Shown here in pieces: positions 8,948 through 18,354 of a stretch of 64,000 bases of DNA; position 1 is the first letter of the stretch; each line of letters opens with the position of its first letter. This DNA comes from Zavarzinia compransoris (lineage in GTDB: Bacteria; Pseudomonadota; Alphaproteobacteria; Zavarziniales; Zavarziniaceae), in contig NZ_QGLF01000008.1 in NCBI RefSeq assembly GCF_003173055.1, positions 123,024-187,023 of the forward strand. The letters are read 5' to 3'. The notes beneath the pieces were generated by a model, which was not told the DNA's origin, did not search any database, and saw nothing but the letters and a program-made list of their open reading frames with translations. The translations under genes and the position numbers were made by a program.

Positions 8948-8976
8948 TGTAAAGCGTATCGATGTAACGCGTATCG
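8947..8976 (+). repeat. 15-bp tandem repeat, each copy starting ATGTAA
   Basis: ATGTAAAGCGTATCG is followed directly by ATGTAACGCGTATCG (14 of 15 identical). It fills most of the 41-bp gap between binding-protein and ATPase genes. Each copy begins with a start codon directly followed by a stop codon. Confidence 0.75.
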
Positions 8977-8988
8977 GGGAGCAGGCAG

Positions 8989-10056
8989 ATGGTCGCGGTT
9001 CGTCTCGACAATATCAGCAAGGTCTATGGCAAGTCCCACGCCGCGCGCGAGGTGGACCTGCATATCGGGCAGGGGGAATTCGTCACCCTGCTCGGGGCCT
9101 CGGGATCGGGCAAGACCACCTGCCTGCGCATGATCGGCGGCTTCGTGCCGCCGTCGAGCGGGCGCATCCTGTTCGACGGCGAGGATATCACCAGGGTTCC
9201 GGCGCACCGCCGCAACATCGGCATGGTGTTCCAGCAATATGCCCTGTTCCCTCATCTGACCGTGGCGGAGAATATCGCCTTCGGCCTGAAGGTCCGCCGC
9301 CTGCCCAAGCCCGAAGTGGCGGCCCGGGTGCGGGAGGCGCTGCGCCTCGTCCGGCTGGAAGCCTTCGGCGAACGCTATCCGGCGCAATTGTCCGGCGGGC
9401 AGAAGCAGCGCGTGGCGCTGGCCCGAGCGGTGGTGATCAACCCCAAGGTCCTGCTGCTGGACGAGCCGCTGGGCGCCCTCGACCTGAAGCTGCGCGAGGA
9501 ATTGCAGGCCGAGATCAAGCGCGTGCAGGGCGAATTGGGCATCACCGCGATCTTCGTCACCCATGACCAGGGCGAGGCGCTGACCATGTCGGACCGGATC
9601 GCCGTCATGCGCGACGGCAGGGTGGCCCAGGTCGGCACGCCGGATGAAATCTACAGCCGGCCCCAATCCCGCTATGTCGCCAATTTCGTCGGCCGCACCA
9701 ATTTCCTGCCGGTGATCGTCGAGGGGCCGGGCGACCAGGGGCTGCGGGTGCGCGGCGCCGTGGGCACCTTCACCGTCGCCGCCCGTTTCGGCGCCGATTT
9801 CGCTCCGGGGGCGGAGGCCCTGCTGGCGTTCCGGCCGGAGGATGCCCATCCGGCACTCGACAGTGCGAACCGGATCATCGTCCGGGTCGAGAAGGTGATC
9901 TTCGTCGGCGAGGGGCGCCTGCTGCACGGCCGCACCGAAACCGGGGACGAGGTCGTCGCCCGTCTCAGCCCCGGCGATGCGGTGCCGGGGGTCGGGGCCG
10001 CGGTTACCCTCGGGATTTCACCGGCCCGCGCCCTCCTCCTCCGCGGGGAGGGGTGA
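8989..10056 (+). CDS. ABC importer ATPase, PotA type
   Basis: A 355-residue ATP-binding subunit. Walker A is GASGSGKTT (residues 36-44), then 'GMVFQQYALFPHLTV' Q-loop, signature 'LSGGQKQRVALARA', Walker B 'VLLLDEPLGALD' and 'FVTHDQ' switch His. A C-terminal TOBE-type regulatory domain follows (about 240-350). It powers the importer encoded by the three genes upstream. The ribosome site GGGGAGCAGGCAG precedes ATG 8989. Its 3' end overlaps the convergent LysR gene by 39 bases. Confidence 0.9.
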   Translation: MVAVRLDNISKVYGKSHAAREVDLHIGQGEFVTLLGASGSGKTTCLRMIGGFVPPSSGRILFDGEDITRVPAHRRNIGMVFQQYALFPHLTVAENIAFGLKVRRLPKPEVAARVREALRLVRLEAFGERYPAQLSGGQKQRVALARAVVINPKVLLLDEPLGALDLKLREELQAEIKRVQGELGITAIFVTHDQGEALTMSDRIAVMRDGRVAQVGTPDEIYSRPQSRYVANFVGRTNFLPVIVEGPGDQGLRVRGAVGTFTVAARFGADFAPGAEALLAFRPEDAHPALDSANRIIVRVEKVIFVGEGRLLHGRTETGDEVVARLSPGDAVPGVGAAVTLGISPARALLLRGEG

Positions 10057-11016
10057 GGTGGGGGCGCGCAGCAGCGGCGCTTCCTGCGCCGCCTCCCCCT
10101 TCAGCCAGGCCAGGAAGAGCTGGATCCGCCGCGACGGCAGTTGGTGCGGCGGGCAGACGAAATAATAGGAATGCTGCACCTTCTTCGGGTCGCCGAAGGG
10201 ATGCACCAGCCGGCCGGCGGCAAGATCGTCGCTGACCAGGTTGCTGCGCGCGAGCGCCACCCCCTGGCCGGCGATCGCGGCCTCGATCACCATCAGGGCC
10301 TGGTCGAAGCGGGGGCCGCGGTTGGCGTCGATATCGTGCAGGCCGGCCAGCTTCAGCCAGCTGCGCCAGTCGGGCGCGCCGACGGCCGAGCTTTCGCCAT
10401 CGTCATGCAGCAGCGTGTGATGGCGCAGCATGGCCGGATCGGTAAGGGCGTTCGGCCCGTTCAGCAGGGCAGGCGAGCACACCGGCAGGATGAAATCCGA
10501 CAGCAGCAGTTCCGAATACAGGCCCTCGTAATTGCCGGCGCCGAAGCGGATGGCGCAATCGATCTGTTCCCGCGCGAAATCGACCAGGGCCGCGCTGGTA
10601 TTGATGCGGACGTCGAACTGCGGGTGGCGTTCGCGCAGCCGGTTCAGGCGCGGCAGCAGCCATTTCAGCCCGAACGAGGGCGCGACCGAAACATTCAGCG
10701 GCAGGTCGCCGTCGTCCGCGGCCAATTGCTGGACGGCGGCCATGATGGCGTTGAAACCGTCGACAAGCCCGGGCAGCAGGCGCAGCGCGGTTTCCGTCAG
10801 CACCAGTTGCTGGCGCCGGTCGCGGTGAAACAGGGATTGGCCGAGATGGGCCTCCAACTGCCGGATCTGCTGGCCGATCGCCGCCGGGGTCACGTTCAGG
10901 GCATCCGCCGCCCGCACGAAGCTCCGATGCTGGGCCGCGACCACGAAGGCGCGCAGCGCCGTCATGGGCGGCAGCCTAGAAAGACTGAGGCGGGAATCTA
11001 CGGCACCGGGTTTCAT
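10018..11016 (-). CDS. LysR-family transcriptional regulator, GcvA-like
   Basis: A 332-residue LysR protein. The N-terminal winged helix-turn-helix reads 'LPPMTALRAFVVAAQHRSF' then 'ALNVTPAAIGQQIRQLEAHL', the GcvA/AmpR-type pattern. The C-terminal part (about 95-300) is the two-lobed effector domain ('LNVSVAPSFGLKWLLPRL', 'DCAIRFGAG'). Start chosen at MKPGAVDS (11016); an in-frame ATG lies 15 codons upstream. It is convergent with the importer ATPase gene and may control the sulfur/importer genes, but no target site was found. Confidence 0.87.
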   Translation of the reverse strand: MKPGAVDSRLSLSRLPPMTALRAFVVAAQHRSFVRAADALNVTPAAIGQQIRQLEAHLGQSLFHRDRRQQLVLTETALRLLPGLVDGFNAIMAAVQQLAADDGDLPLNVSVAPSFGLKWLLPRLNRLRERHPQFDVRINTSAALVDFAREQIDCAIRFGAGNYEGLYSELLLSDFILPVCSPALLNGPNALTDPAMLRHHTLLHDDGESSAVGAPDWRSWLKLAGLHDIDANRGPRFDQALMVIEAAIAGQGVALARSNLVSDDLAAGRLVHPFGDPKKVQHSYYFVCPPHQLPSRRIQLFLAWLKGEAAQEAPLLRAPTSPLPAEEEGAGR

Positions 11017-11170
11017 GAGATAAAAATAATGCATGCTTCTGTGATCCGACAGAAAAAACACTTTCTTCGAATAGAAATTATATATTTACGTAATTAATGT
11101 GTTTATTTGGGCGGCGGCGAGAGGGGGCCGCCCCGGGGCGACACCCTCCGCCCGGCCCGGGCGCCGCCGC

Positions 11171-12778
11171 TTACGCGGGCTCGGCCAGCCGGCTCAACCG
11201 GTCGAGAAGCTCGGGCGGCACCTGTTCGATCGTGTGCAGCCGCCCCGGGTAGATGGTGCCGCTGTTGCCGTCCAGGGTGATTTCCGCGCCCGGGTCCAGC
11301 CAGGCCTCGCCGAAGCCGATCCGGCCGGCGGCCTCGTCGATGCGCATCGCCTCGCAGCCGACGAGGCAGACCTTGCCCAATTGCCGGGCGACCACCGCGG
11401 CGTGGGAGGTGCGGGCGCCATGCCGGGTGAGAAGGCCGACCGCGCGGTCGAGCACGGCGACGTCATGGGTTTCGGCGTTCTGCCGGACCAGGATCGCCGG
11501 CCGTCCCCCGGCTTCGAGCGCGGCGACCTGGGCTTCGTCCAGGGCGATCGCGCCGGTGGCGACACCGCTCGACGCCGTGGCGGCATGGCCGAGGGCGACG
11601 GGCACCTCGCCCGCCTCGGTCACGACCACGCGCATGGCGAGGGCCGCAGCATCGAGGCCGGCGGTGCGGGCGCGGGCGGTGTCGCGGTCGATCAGGCCTT
11701 CGTCGAACATGTCGAGGGCGATGCGGGCGGCCGCCTGGGGCGTGCGCTTGCCGTCCCTGGTCTGGAGCATGAACAGCTCGCCGTTCTCGACCGTGAATTC
11801 GAAGTCCTGCATGTCGCCGAAATGGCGCTCGAGGATTTTCGTCGCCTCCACCAGCTCGGCCCAGACCCGGGGCGCCACCGCCTCCAGCCGGTCGTGGCCC
11901 TGGGCGCTGCGGCGGCCGCTGACCACATCCTCGCCCTGGGCGTTGAACAGGAAATCGACCCAGGGCAGGGGCACGCCGTCGCTGGGGTTGCGGGTGAAGC
12001 CGACGCCGGCGCCGGACAGGCCGCCGGCATTGCCGAAGACCATGCGCTGCACCGTCACCGCCGTGCCCATGCCGTGATCCAGCCCGCGCAGGTCGCGATA
12101 GGCGGTGGCCTTCGGGCTCGACCAGGATTGGAACACGGCGGCGATCGCGGTCTGGAGCTGGGCGGTCGGATCCTGCGGGAAGGGGGCGCCGGCCAGCCGG
12201 CGGTAGGTTTCGAGATGCCGGCGCGCGAGATCGCGAAGGGCCGCGAAATCCAGGGCGCGCTCGTCCTCGCCCTGCTGGACGGCGGCAAGATCCGCCTCGA
12301 AGGCATCGGCGGCAATGCCCGCCACCACCTCGCCATAGCCGGCGATCAGCCGGCGATAGGCATCCCAGGCAAGGCGCGGGTGGCCGGTCAGGCGGATGAG
12401 GCCGGGCAGGGTTTCCTCGGTCAGGCCGATGTTCAGCAGGGTCTCCATCATCCCCGGCATCGACACCGGCGCACCGGAGCGGACGGAAAGCAGCAAGGGC
12501 CGCCGCGGGTCGCCGAAGCGAAGCCCGGTCGCCCCTTCCAGCCGCGCCAGGGCGCCCCGCCACAGGTCCGGGGTGACCGCCGCCGGCATCGCGCAGTAAC
12601 CGGTGCCAAGGACGAAGGCCGGCGGCACATTCAGCCGCAGCGCCGCCATCCGGGCCAGGTTGTAGGCCTTGAAGCCCATGGTTTCCGGCCGTGCCGCCGC
12701 CTCCAGCGGGGCTCCGGCCGCGATCAGGTGAAGTGCCGCGCGCTCCTGGTCCGGCGCGCCGATGGTCGTCCCGCTCAT
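11171..12778 (-). CDS. PPDK-like PEP/pyruvate-binding and phosphohistidine protein, no C-terminal barrel
   Basis: A 535-residue protein that matches the first half of pyruvate phosphate dikinase: the ATP-grasp nucleotide domain with 'LLSVRSGAPVSMPGMMETLLNIGL' broken over residues 98-121 and 'GVGFTRNPSDG', then the swivelling phosphohistidine domain with 'GARTSHAAVVARQLGK' (His459). PPDK is usually near 880 residues, its last third being the PEP/pyruvate TIM barrel, which is absent here. It can thus probably autophosphorylate on His459 but needs another acceptor. It overlaps the DUF47-like gene by 4 bases (ATGA), so the two are co-translated and likely partners. The frame runs cleanly to its stop, so this is not a frameshifted PPDK. 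Confidence 0.82.
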   Translation of the reverse strand: MSGTTIGAPDQERAALHLIAAGAPLEAAARPETMGFKAYNLARMAALRLNVPPAFVLGTGYCAMPAAVTPDLWRGALARLEGATGLRFGDPRRPLLLSVRSGAPVSMPGMMETLLNIGLTEETLPGLIRLTGHPRLAWDAYRRLIAGYGEVVAGIAADAFEADLAAVQQGEDERALDFAALRDLARRHLETYRRLAGAPFPQDPTAQLQTAIAAVFQSWSSPKATAYRDLRGLDHGMGTAVTVQRMVFGNAGGLSGAGVGFTRNPSDGVPLPWVDFLFNAQGEDVVSGRRSAQGHDRLEAVAPRVWAELVEATKILERHFGDMQDFEFTVENGELFMLQTRDGKRTPQAAARIALDMFDEGLIDRDTARARTAGLDAAALAMRVVVTEAGEVPVALGHAATASSGVATGAIALDEAQVAALEAGGRPAILVRQNAETHDVAVLDRAVGLLTRHGARTSHAAVVARQLGKVCLVGCEAMRIDEAAGRIGFGEAWLDPGAEITLDGNSGTIYPGRLHTIEQVPPELLDRLSRLAEPA

Positions 12779-14736
12779 GCCCGCCTCTTCTCGCCGTCGG
12801 CGCCGACCCTTGTGAAGACGAGGTCGCGCATCGCATAGCCGGTGCGCAGCAGCGCATCGGTCGAGGTTTCCAGCGCCGCGGCGAAATCATTGCCGAGCGT
12901 GAGGGCGGCGGCATCCGTCACCCGGCGCGCGAACAGGCGCCGGGCTTCGCGGGTCAGGGCGTCGCAAGCCTTTTCCGCATTGACCACCCGCCAGCAGGCG
13001 GCCAGGAATTCGTCCTGGTCCTCGGCCAGGCTCGCCTCGTCGAGCATGCGCGCGACGGCGATCGCCTTGACGTGGTCCTGGGTCGCTTCCAGCACCCGGT
13101 CGGCCAGCCGCTGGATGGCCGCGCGCAATTCCCCGGTCCAGCCCTGGTGATGGTCCTCGGCGATCAGCGACAGGATGAAGGCCGCTTCCTCCAGCGCGTC
13201 GGCGGCATCGTCCGCCTCTTCGATCAGGCGCAGGAAGGGCAGCCAGCGCGGGTTGCCGGCGGCCTGTTCGCGCAGGCGCATCACCAGATGGTCGGCCTTG
13301 CGCTCCCATACCTTGGCCCGTTCGGCGAGCCGGCGGGCCGCGGCGAGGTCGCTTTCGTGGCCATGGGCGAGCGCATCGCGCAGCCCCTCGGCCAGGGCGT
13401 GGCAGAAGGCCGCATGTTCGCCGAGAAGGGCGAATTCGTCGCGGTGGCGGGCGACATGGCGCGAGAGCAGCAGGCGGATCTGGTCGGCGATCAGGGCCGG
13501 CGTCTGGCCGGCCAGCATCGCCTGGGCCGACAGATCCAGCGCCTCGATCAGGAAGTCCGCCGCGTCCTGGCTGCCGAGAACCGTGTCGAGCCGGTCGCCG
13601 ATGCGGAAATGGCCGGGCGAGAGCGCTTCCATGGCATCGAAGATCACCTGTTCGGCCCCGGCCAGCAGCCAGCCCATATGGCCGGCCCGGCGGCGGGCCG
13701 CCTCGGCCAGGACCGACAGCGACAGCGGCTTGGCGACCAGCCGGTTCAGCCGCTTGCGCGCCCGGTTCCAGTCGATCAGGAAGACGATGCGCGACCCCAG
13801 CGCCTCCAGTGCCGCGTCCAGCGCCACCGTGTCGGCGGAGTCGAAGCGCGCGGTGCCGACGATATAGTCGGTGCCCGCGTTCAGGCCGGCGCTGCGCTGC
13901 GCGCCGACCCCCGACCATTGCGCCCCGATTTCGGACAGAAGGTCGCGGAAGAAATTGAAGCGAAGCTCGTGCAGGTCGGAATAGATCAGCGTGATCGCAA
14001 GCCCTTCGACCTGGATCACCAGGACGTGGACGTCGTTGGTGCCGATGTCGTTCTGGATCAGCAGCCGGCTGCCGTCGCGGGTGGCGGCGGTATCGAGGCC
14101 CGGATGGTCGAACTTCAGGCCCTTGGTGCTGTTCAGGCCGCGCATGAAGGCGGCGACGCGCAGGCGGTCGTCGGTCTCGAGCTGCCAGGCGTGGGCGCCG
14201 TCGATGGTTTCGTCCGAAAGCGCCGCGGCCAGCCGGTTCAGGCTCTTGTGCAGGTCCATGACCAGGATGTGGAACGTGTCCTCGCCGCCCCGGCGTCCGC
14301 CGGTCAATGCGGCAAGCTGGGGCGCATCCAGCGTGCCGGCGTCGAAGCCGCCCAGCCAGTCGCACCAATGTTCCACCCGCGCGGTCTGGGCCTGGTGTTC
14401 CGCGTCCCCGCTGTCCTTCAGGGGGCGCGCCATCAGGCGGATGTCTTCGCGCAGGCGCTCGGCCAGCCGGGGCAGGTCGGTCAGGTGCAGGAGGCCGCCC
14501 TCGCGCCAGGCGGTCTCGGGCAGCGCCAGCAGCCAGGGCGCGTCGAGATGGGCGGCCGCATAGTCGCGGCGCAGGTCGGGCGGCGCCTCGGTGCCGCCGT
14601 CCGCATGGGCGGCGGCGGCCTGAAGGGCGGTCAGCGCGAACTTCAGGCGGTCGTTGGCGGCCAGGGCGGCCTTGATCTGTGCGGGCAGCAGCAGTTTCTG
14701 CTGGCCAAGCGCGGCGACGACTTCCGCTTTCTCCAT
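12775..14736 (-). CDS. Large protein with C-terminal DUF47/PhoU-like helical domain
   Basis: 653 residues from ATG 14736 (MEKAEVVAALG). The N-terminal 350 residues hold 'EDTFHILVMDLHKSLNRLAA' and 'LLIQNDIGTNDVHVLVI', a domain I do not recognise. The C-terminal 250 residues are helical with 'ERKADHLVMRLREQ', 'LIEEADDAADALEEAAF' and 'NAEKACDALTREARRLF', the repeating acidic helices of the DUF47/PhoU group, often linked to phosphate transport or signalling. Overlap with the PPDK-like gene suggests a shared job in phosphoryl transfer or phosphate control. A second in-frame ATG lies 14 codons upstream, without a better ribosome site. Confidence 0.75.
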   Translation of the reverse strand: MEKAEVVAALGQQKLLLPAQIKAALAANDRLKFALTALQAAAAHADGGTEAPPDLRRDYAAAHLDAPWLLALPETAWREGGLLHLTDLPRLAERLREDIRLMARPLKDSGDAEHQAQTARVEHWCDWLGGFDAGTLDAPQLAALTGGRRGGEDTFHILVMDLHKSLNRLAAALSDETIDGAHAWQLETDDRLRVAAFMRGLNSTKGLKFDHPGLDTAATRDGSRLLIQNDIGTNDVHVLVIQVEGLAITLIYSDLHELRFNFFRDLLSEIGAQWSGVGAQRSAGLNAGTDYIVGTARFDSADTVALDAALEALGSRIVFLIDWNRARKRLNRLVAKPLSLSVLAEAARRRAGHMGWLLAGAEQVIFDAMEALSPGHFRIGDRLDTVLGSQDAADFLIEALDLSAQAMLAGQTPALIADQIRLLLSRHVARHRDEFALLGEHAAFCHALAEGLRDALAHGHESDLAAARRLAERAKVWERKADHLVMRLREQAAGNPRWLPFLRLIEEADDAADALEEAAFILSLIAEDHHQGWTGELRAAIQRLADRVLEATQDHVKAIAVARMLDEASLAEDQDEFLAACWRVVNAEKACDALTREARRLFARRVTDAAALTLGNDFAAALETSTDALLRTGYAMRDLVFTRVGADGEKRRA

Positions 14737-15058
14737 TATCGGCCTCTTTCCTCGGACCTCGGGGGTGGTGGGGAGCAATATTCGGGACAGTCAAGCGAGA
14801 GACGATGAAACGACAAGCCGTCATCGTTTCTTGTGACGACGGGGTTAAACAATTGAAACAGAACTGTCATGTAACCACCATTCGAGTGCAGATGTTCTTG
14901 CGTCAGGTAATCACGGGCACTGCGGCCGGCATTTGATTTCGCGCAAACCACCGCCGGAACTTCAGGCGATTTGTGCCGGCGAGGGGCGGTGCCGCCCAAT
15001 TTCACAACCGAGAACGCGGGAATGCCGGGGCATCCGTCCGGGAGTATATTTTTATTTC

Positions 15059-15085
15059 TGATAATGATATTGAGAGTCATTATCA
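15059..15085 (+). promoter_or_regulatory. Fur-box-like operator before TonB receptor 1
   Basis: TGATAATGA and TCATTATCA form a perfect 9-bp inverted repeat around a 9-bp centre, close to the Fur consensus GATAATGATAATCATTATC. It lies 52 bases before the start codon of a siderophore receptor. The rest of the 401-bp gap 14737-15137 holds an AT-rich stretch at 15045-15095 and no gene that I can support. Confidence 0.75.
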
Positions 15086-15137
15086 AAAAATATAGCAATA
15101 CCCCACCTTCCATCGAGCAGGTCTAGGGGGACTGCCC

Positions 15138-17501
15138 ATGTCGATGATTTCACGCAACCGGGTGTCGCATTGCGCCATGCTGGTGCTTCTTGCCGCCGTT
15201 CCAATGGCGGCACCCGCCTTTGCCGGCGAAACGCTGACGCCCGAGGGGAATTGGGCGCCGACCGCCGCCTCCGGGCAGACGGTCGAGACCCTGCCCACGG
15301 TCTCGGTGACCGGCGAGCCGGCCCCGGCCAACAACCAGAAGCGCGAGACCGCGGTCGACCGCCTGCCGCAGGACGTCCAGGACACGCCGCAGACGATCCA
15401 TGTGATCAACGAGGAAACGCTGGAGCAGCAGGGCGTCACCAGCCTCGAACAGGCGCTGCGCAACGTGCCGGGTGTCACGGTCGAGATCGGCGAGGGCGGC
15501 GCCCTGAACGGCGACCAGTTCCGCATCCGCGGCTTCTCCTCGCAGACCGACGTCACCCAGGACGGCCTGCGCGATTTCGGCGTCTACACGCGCGACACCT
15601 GGAACACCGAAAGTGTCGAGGTCTTCCTCGGCCCCTCGGGCGAGACGTTCGGCCGCGGCAATTTCGCGGGCACGATCAACACCACCTCGAAGGCGCCGGT
15701 GCTGGGCGATTTCATCACCCTGCACGGCGAACTGGGCCTCGGCCTGCACGCCCGCACCACGGCGGACGTCAACCGCAAGATCGGCGATACCACGGCGGTC
15801 CGCCTGAACCTGATGTATACGGATACAAGGCCGGTCGACCGCGACGGCCCGGAATCCAAGCGCTGGGGCATCGCGCCCTCCATCGGTTTCGGCCTCGGCA
15901 CCTCGACCGAGCTGACCATCGGCTATTTCCACCAGGAAGACGACCGGGTACCGGACTACGGCATTCCGACCACCGCCAATTCCATCACCGGCGGCATCGC
16001 CTCGGCGGCGAGCGGCCCGGCCCCGGTCGACCGCAGCAATTGGTACGGCGGCACGCTCGATCACGACGATACGGTCGCCGATGTCCTGACCGTCCGCCTG
16101 TCCCATCAGGCGACGCCCTGGCTGAAGGTCCACAACGACAGCCGGCTCGGCTTCTACACCCGCGATTTCCTGCCCACCGCTCCCAGCTGCGCCGGCGCCA
16201 ACGCCACCACCGGCGTGGTTACGGCCGGCAGCTGCCTGGCCAACCTGCTCGACGGCAACCCGGCGACGGTGCCGGTGGCGAGCCGGGGCGGCCCGTCGAC
16301 CCCGACCTATACCGAGCAATGGGGTGTCCAGAACATCACCACCGGCATTGCCGAATTCACCCTGGGCGGGCTGAAGAACCAGTTCGTCCTGGGCGCCGAC
16401 CTCGCCTATGAGGAGGCGGTGCGCAAGTCCAACGGCAATATCGGCCAGGGCCGTCCCGCCGCCGTCGACATGCTGAACCCGAGCAAGGCCGACTGGGCGC
16501 CGATCTATGTCGCGACCAACAACCGGGATTCGGATGCGACCAGTTTCGCGCTTTTCGCCAGCGAACAGATCTGGTTCACCAATGAACTGTCGCTGCTGGG
16601 CGGCCTGCGCTTCGAGCGTTACAGCGCCGAAAGCACCCTGACCACCTTCGGCACGGTGACCGGCACCACCTTCGTGCCGACCACGCCCAACACGACGTCG
16701 AGCGCCGAAATCGACGAGACCCTGTGGAACCCGCGGGCCAGCCTGGTGTGGGAGCCGAGCGACGAGCAGACCTATTACCTGTCGTGGTCGCGTTCGTCGG
16801 AGCCGGCGACGGGCACCTCCGTCGGCAACAGCACCAACCCGGTCTCGACCACCACGGCGGTGCAGGACCTGCAGCCGACGACCAGCGAGACTTTCGAGGT
16901 CGGCGCCAAGCTGAACTTCTTCGGCGGCCGCCTCGGCACCGGGATCACCGTGTTCCAGGTCGAGCGCGACAATTCGAAGGAAGTCGATCCGGTCACCAAC
17001 ACGATCACCACCTCGGGCCAGAGTGTCCGCAACCGCGGCCTCGAACTCACCGCGACCGGCAAGCTGACCGAGGCGTGGACGGTGCAGGCGTCCTATGCCT
17101 TCATCGACAGCGAATATCTCGATTTCGCCAGCACGGATGCGACCACCAACGCCCTGATGAACGGGCGCGAGGTCAACAACGTGCCGCGCAATTCCTTCAA
17201 CCTGTGGACGACCTATGTCCCGCTCGAGGCGCTGACCCTCGGCGCCGGCGTCCGCTACCACGACGAGATGTTCGTCTCGCAGGGCTACCGCTCGGGCACC
17301 AACGAGGTTACGACCACCGAAGTGCCCTATTACCTGGCGGTCGACGCCATGGCGCAATACCGCTTCTCGGAAGGCCTGGCCGTACAGGTGAACGGCTACA
17401 ACCTGTTCGACCGCGAAGACAATTACGACCAGACCCGCAGCAACCGCCTGGTGCCGGCGGCCGGCCGCACCGTGATCTTCTCGACCACGGCGACCTTCTG
17501 A
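15138..17501 (+). CDS. TonB-dependent siderophore receptor 1
   Basis: A 787-residue outer-membrane receptor. A signal peptide ends near PAFAG (residue 30). The plug shows 'AVDRLPQDVQDTPQTIHVIN', 'VPGVTVEIGEGG' and 'DQFRIRGFSSQTDVTQDGLRD', typical of FhuA/FiuA-type siderophore receptors; the barrel ends in '...RTVIFSTTATF' with the terminal Phe needed for outer-membrane insertion. It imports a ferric siderophore using TonB energy. A Fur-box-like site lies just upstream. It heads a row of genes (PiuC-type hydroxylase, entC, entB part, entA), suggesting co-regulation by iron. Whether its ligand is the siderophore made here or a foreign one is not visible. Confidence 0.92.
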   Translation: MSMISRNRVSHCAMLVLLAAVPMAAPAFAGETLTPEGNWAPTAASGQTVETLPTVSVTGEPAPANNQKRETAVDRLPQDVQDTPQTIHVINEETLEQQGVTSLEQALRNVPGVTVEIGEGGALNGDQFRIRGFSSQTDVTQDGLRDFGVYTRDTWNTESVEVFLGPSGETFGRGNFAGTINTTSKAPVLGDFITLHGELGLGLHARTTADVNRKIGDTTAVRLNLMYTDTRPVDRDGPESKRWGIAPSIGFGLGTSTELTIGYFHQEDDRVPDYGIPTTANSITGGIASAASGPAPVDRSNWYGGTLDHDDTVADVLTVRLSHQATPWLKVHNDSRLGFYTRDFLPTAPSCAGANATTGVVTAGSCLANLLDGNPATVPVASRGGPSTPTYTEQWGVQNITTGIAEFTLGGLKNQFVLGADLAYEEAVRKSNGNIGQGRPAAVDMLNPSKADWAPIYVATNNRDSDATSFALFASEQIWFTNELSLLGGLRFERYSAESTLTTFGTVTGTTFVPTTPNTTSSAEIDETLWNPRASLVWEPSDEQTYYLSWSRSSEPATGTSVGNSTNPVSTTTAVQDLQPTTSETFEVGAKLNFFGGRLGTGITVFQVERDNSKEVDPVTNTITTSGQSVRNRGLELTATGKLTEAWTVQASYAFIDSEYLDFASTDATTNALMNGREVNNVPRNSFNLWTTYVPLEALTLGAGVRYHDEMFVSQGYRSGTNEVTTTEVPYYLAVDAMAQYRFSEGLAVQVNGYNLFDREDNYDQTRSNRLVPAAGRTVIFSTTATF

Positions 17502-17521
17502 GCGTCACGCGCAACGGGGCG

Positions 17522-17545
17522 GGGGCGGGCCGGGCGGCCCGCCCC
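17522..17545 (+). other. GC-rich hairpin between receptor 1 and the PiuC-type gene
   Basis: A 10-bp perfect stem (GGGGCGGGCC with GGCCCGCCCC) and a GGGC loop, not followed by T's. It may partly end transcription or protect the receptor mRNA. Confidence 0.55.
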
Positions 17546-17564
17546 ATGCCTTGAGGGAGAACCC

Positions 17565-18248
17565 ATGCTGATCGCCATCCCCGACGTCCTGAAACCTGCC
17601 GAGGTCGCCGGAATCCGCGCCGAACTGGAGCGGAGCGCCTGGGTCGACGGCAAGGTGACGGCGGGCGAGCAATCGGCCAAGGCGAAGTTCAACCTTCAGA
17701 TCCCGGAAACCTCGGAAGTTGCGCGCCGGCTGGCGGACCGCCTGCTCCGCGCTCTCGGCACCTGCCCCGAATTCATTTCGGCGGCCCAGCCGCTCCGCGT
17801 CTATCCGCCGCTGTTCAACCGCTACGACGCGGGCATGAAGTTCGACGATCACGTCGACAACGCCATCCGTTCGGTCACGGGGCACGGCATCCGCCTGCGC
17901 ACCGATGTCTCCTGCACCCTGTTCCTGTCCGATCCCGCCGCTTACGACGGCGGCGACCTGACCATCGAGGATACGTTCGGCACCCGGCGGGTGAAACTCC
18001 CCGCGGGCCATATGGTGGTCTATCCCTCGACCAGCCTGCACCGGGTCGAAACCGTGACGCGGGGCAGCCGCTGGTGCTCCTTCTTCTGGGCGCAATCGAT
18101 GATTCGCGACGACGGCCGGCGCGCCCTTCTCTACGAGATGGACGGCGCGATCCGCCGCCTGCGCGGGGAATTGCCGGACGATCATCCCTCGGTCCGGACT
18201 TTGGTCGCGACCTATCACAACCTGTTGCGCCAATGGGCCGAGCTTTGA
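17565..18248 (+). CDS. piuC: PKHD-type Fe(II)/2-oxoglutarate-dependent hydroxylase (PiuC/YbiX)
   Basis: 227 residues, the usual length of PiuC/YbiX proteins. The iron ligands are H96 and D98 ('FDDHVDN') and H159 ('TSLHRVE'); R169 ('TRGSRWCSFFW') fits the 2-oxoglutarate-binding Arg. Family members are iron-regulated and encoded next to siderophore receptors, as here, where the receptor ends 63 bases upstream. The substrate is not known. Ribosome site GAGGGAGAACCC precedes the ATG. Confidence 0.9.
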   Translation: MLIAIPDVLKPAEVAGIRAELERSAWVDGKVTAGEQSAKAKFNLQIPETSEVARRLADRLLRALGTCPEFISAAQPLRVYPPLFNRYDAGMKFDDHVDNAIRSVTGHGIRLRTDVSCTLFLSDPAAYDGGDLTIEDTFGTRRVKLPAGHMVVYPSTSLHRVETVTRGSRWCSFFWAQSMIRDDGRRALLYEMDGAIRRLRGELPDDHPSVRTLVATYHNLLRQWAEL

Positions 18249-18354
18249 GCGCGGCGCCGCCCGATCGTGAATTCCGATTTCGGCCCCCGGGGGCTCGGGC
18301 GGCGATAATGGTGCACGCGCTGCCCCCGAAGCGGCGCACAACAGGAAGAATGCC

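Noticed and set aside
11171..12778. PPDK-like gene as a broken pseudogene
   Set aside because: The frame is open to a normal stop, overlaps its partner by a neat ATGA, and no barrel fragment remains downstream.
14864..14882. CTGTCAT half-site, possibly a Pho box for the DUF47-like gene
   Set aside because: Only one half matches well and its direction and distance do not suit the DUF47-like gene.
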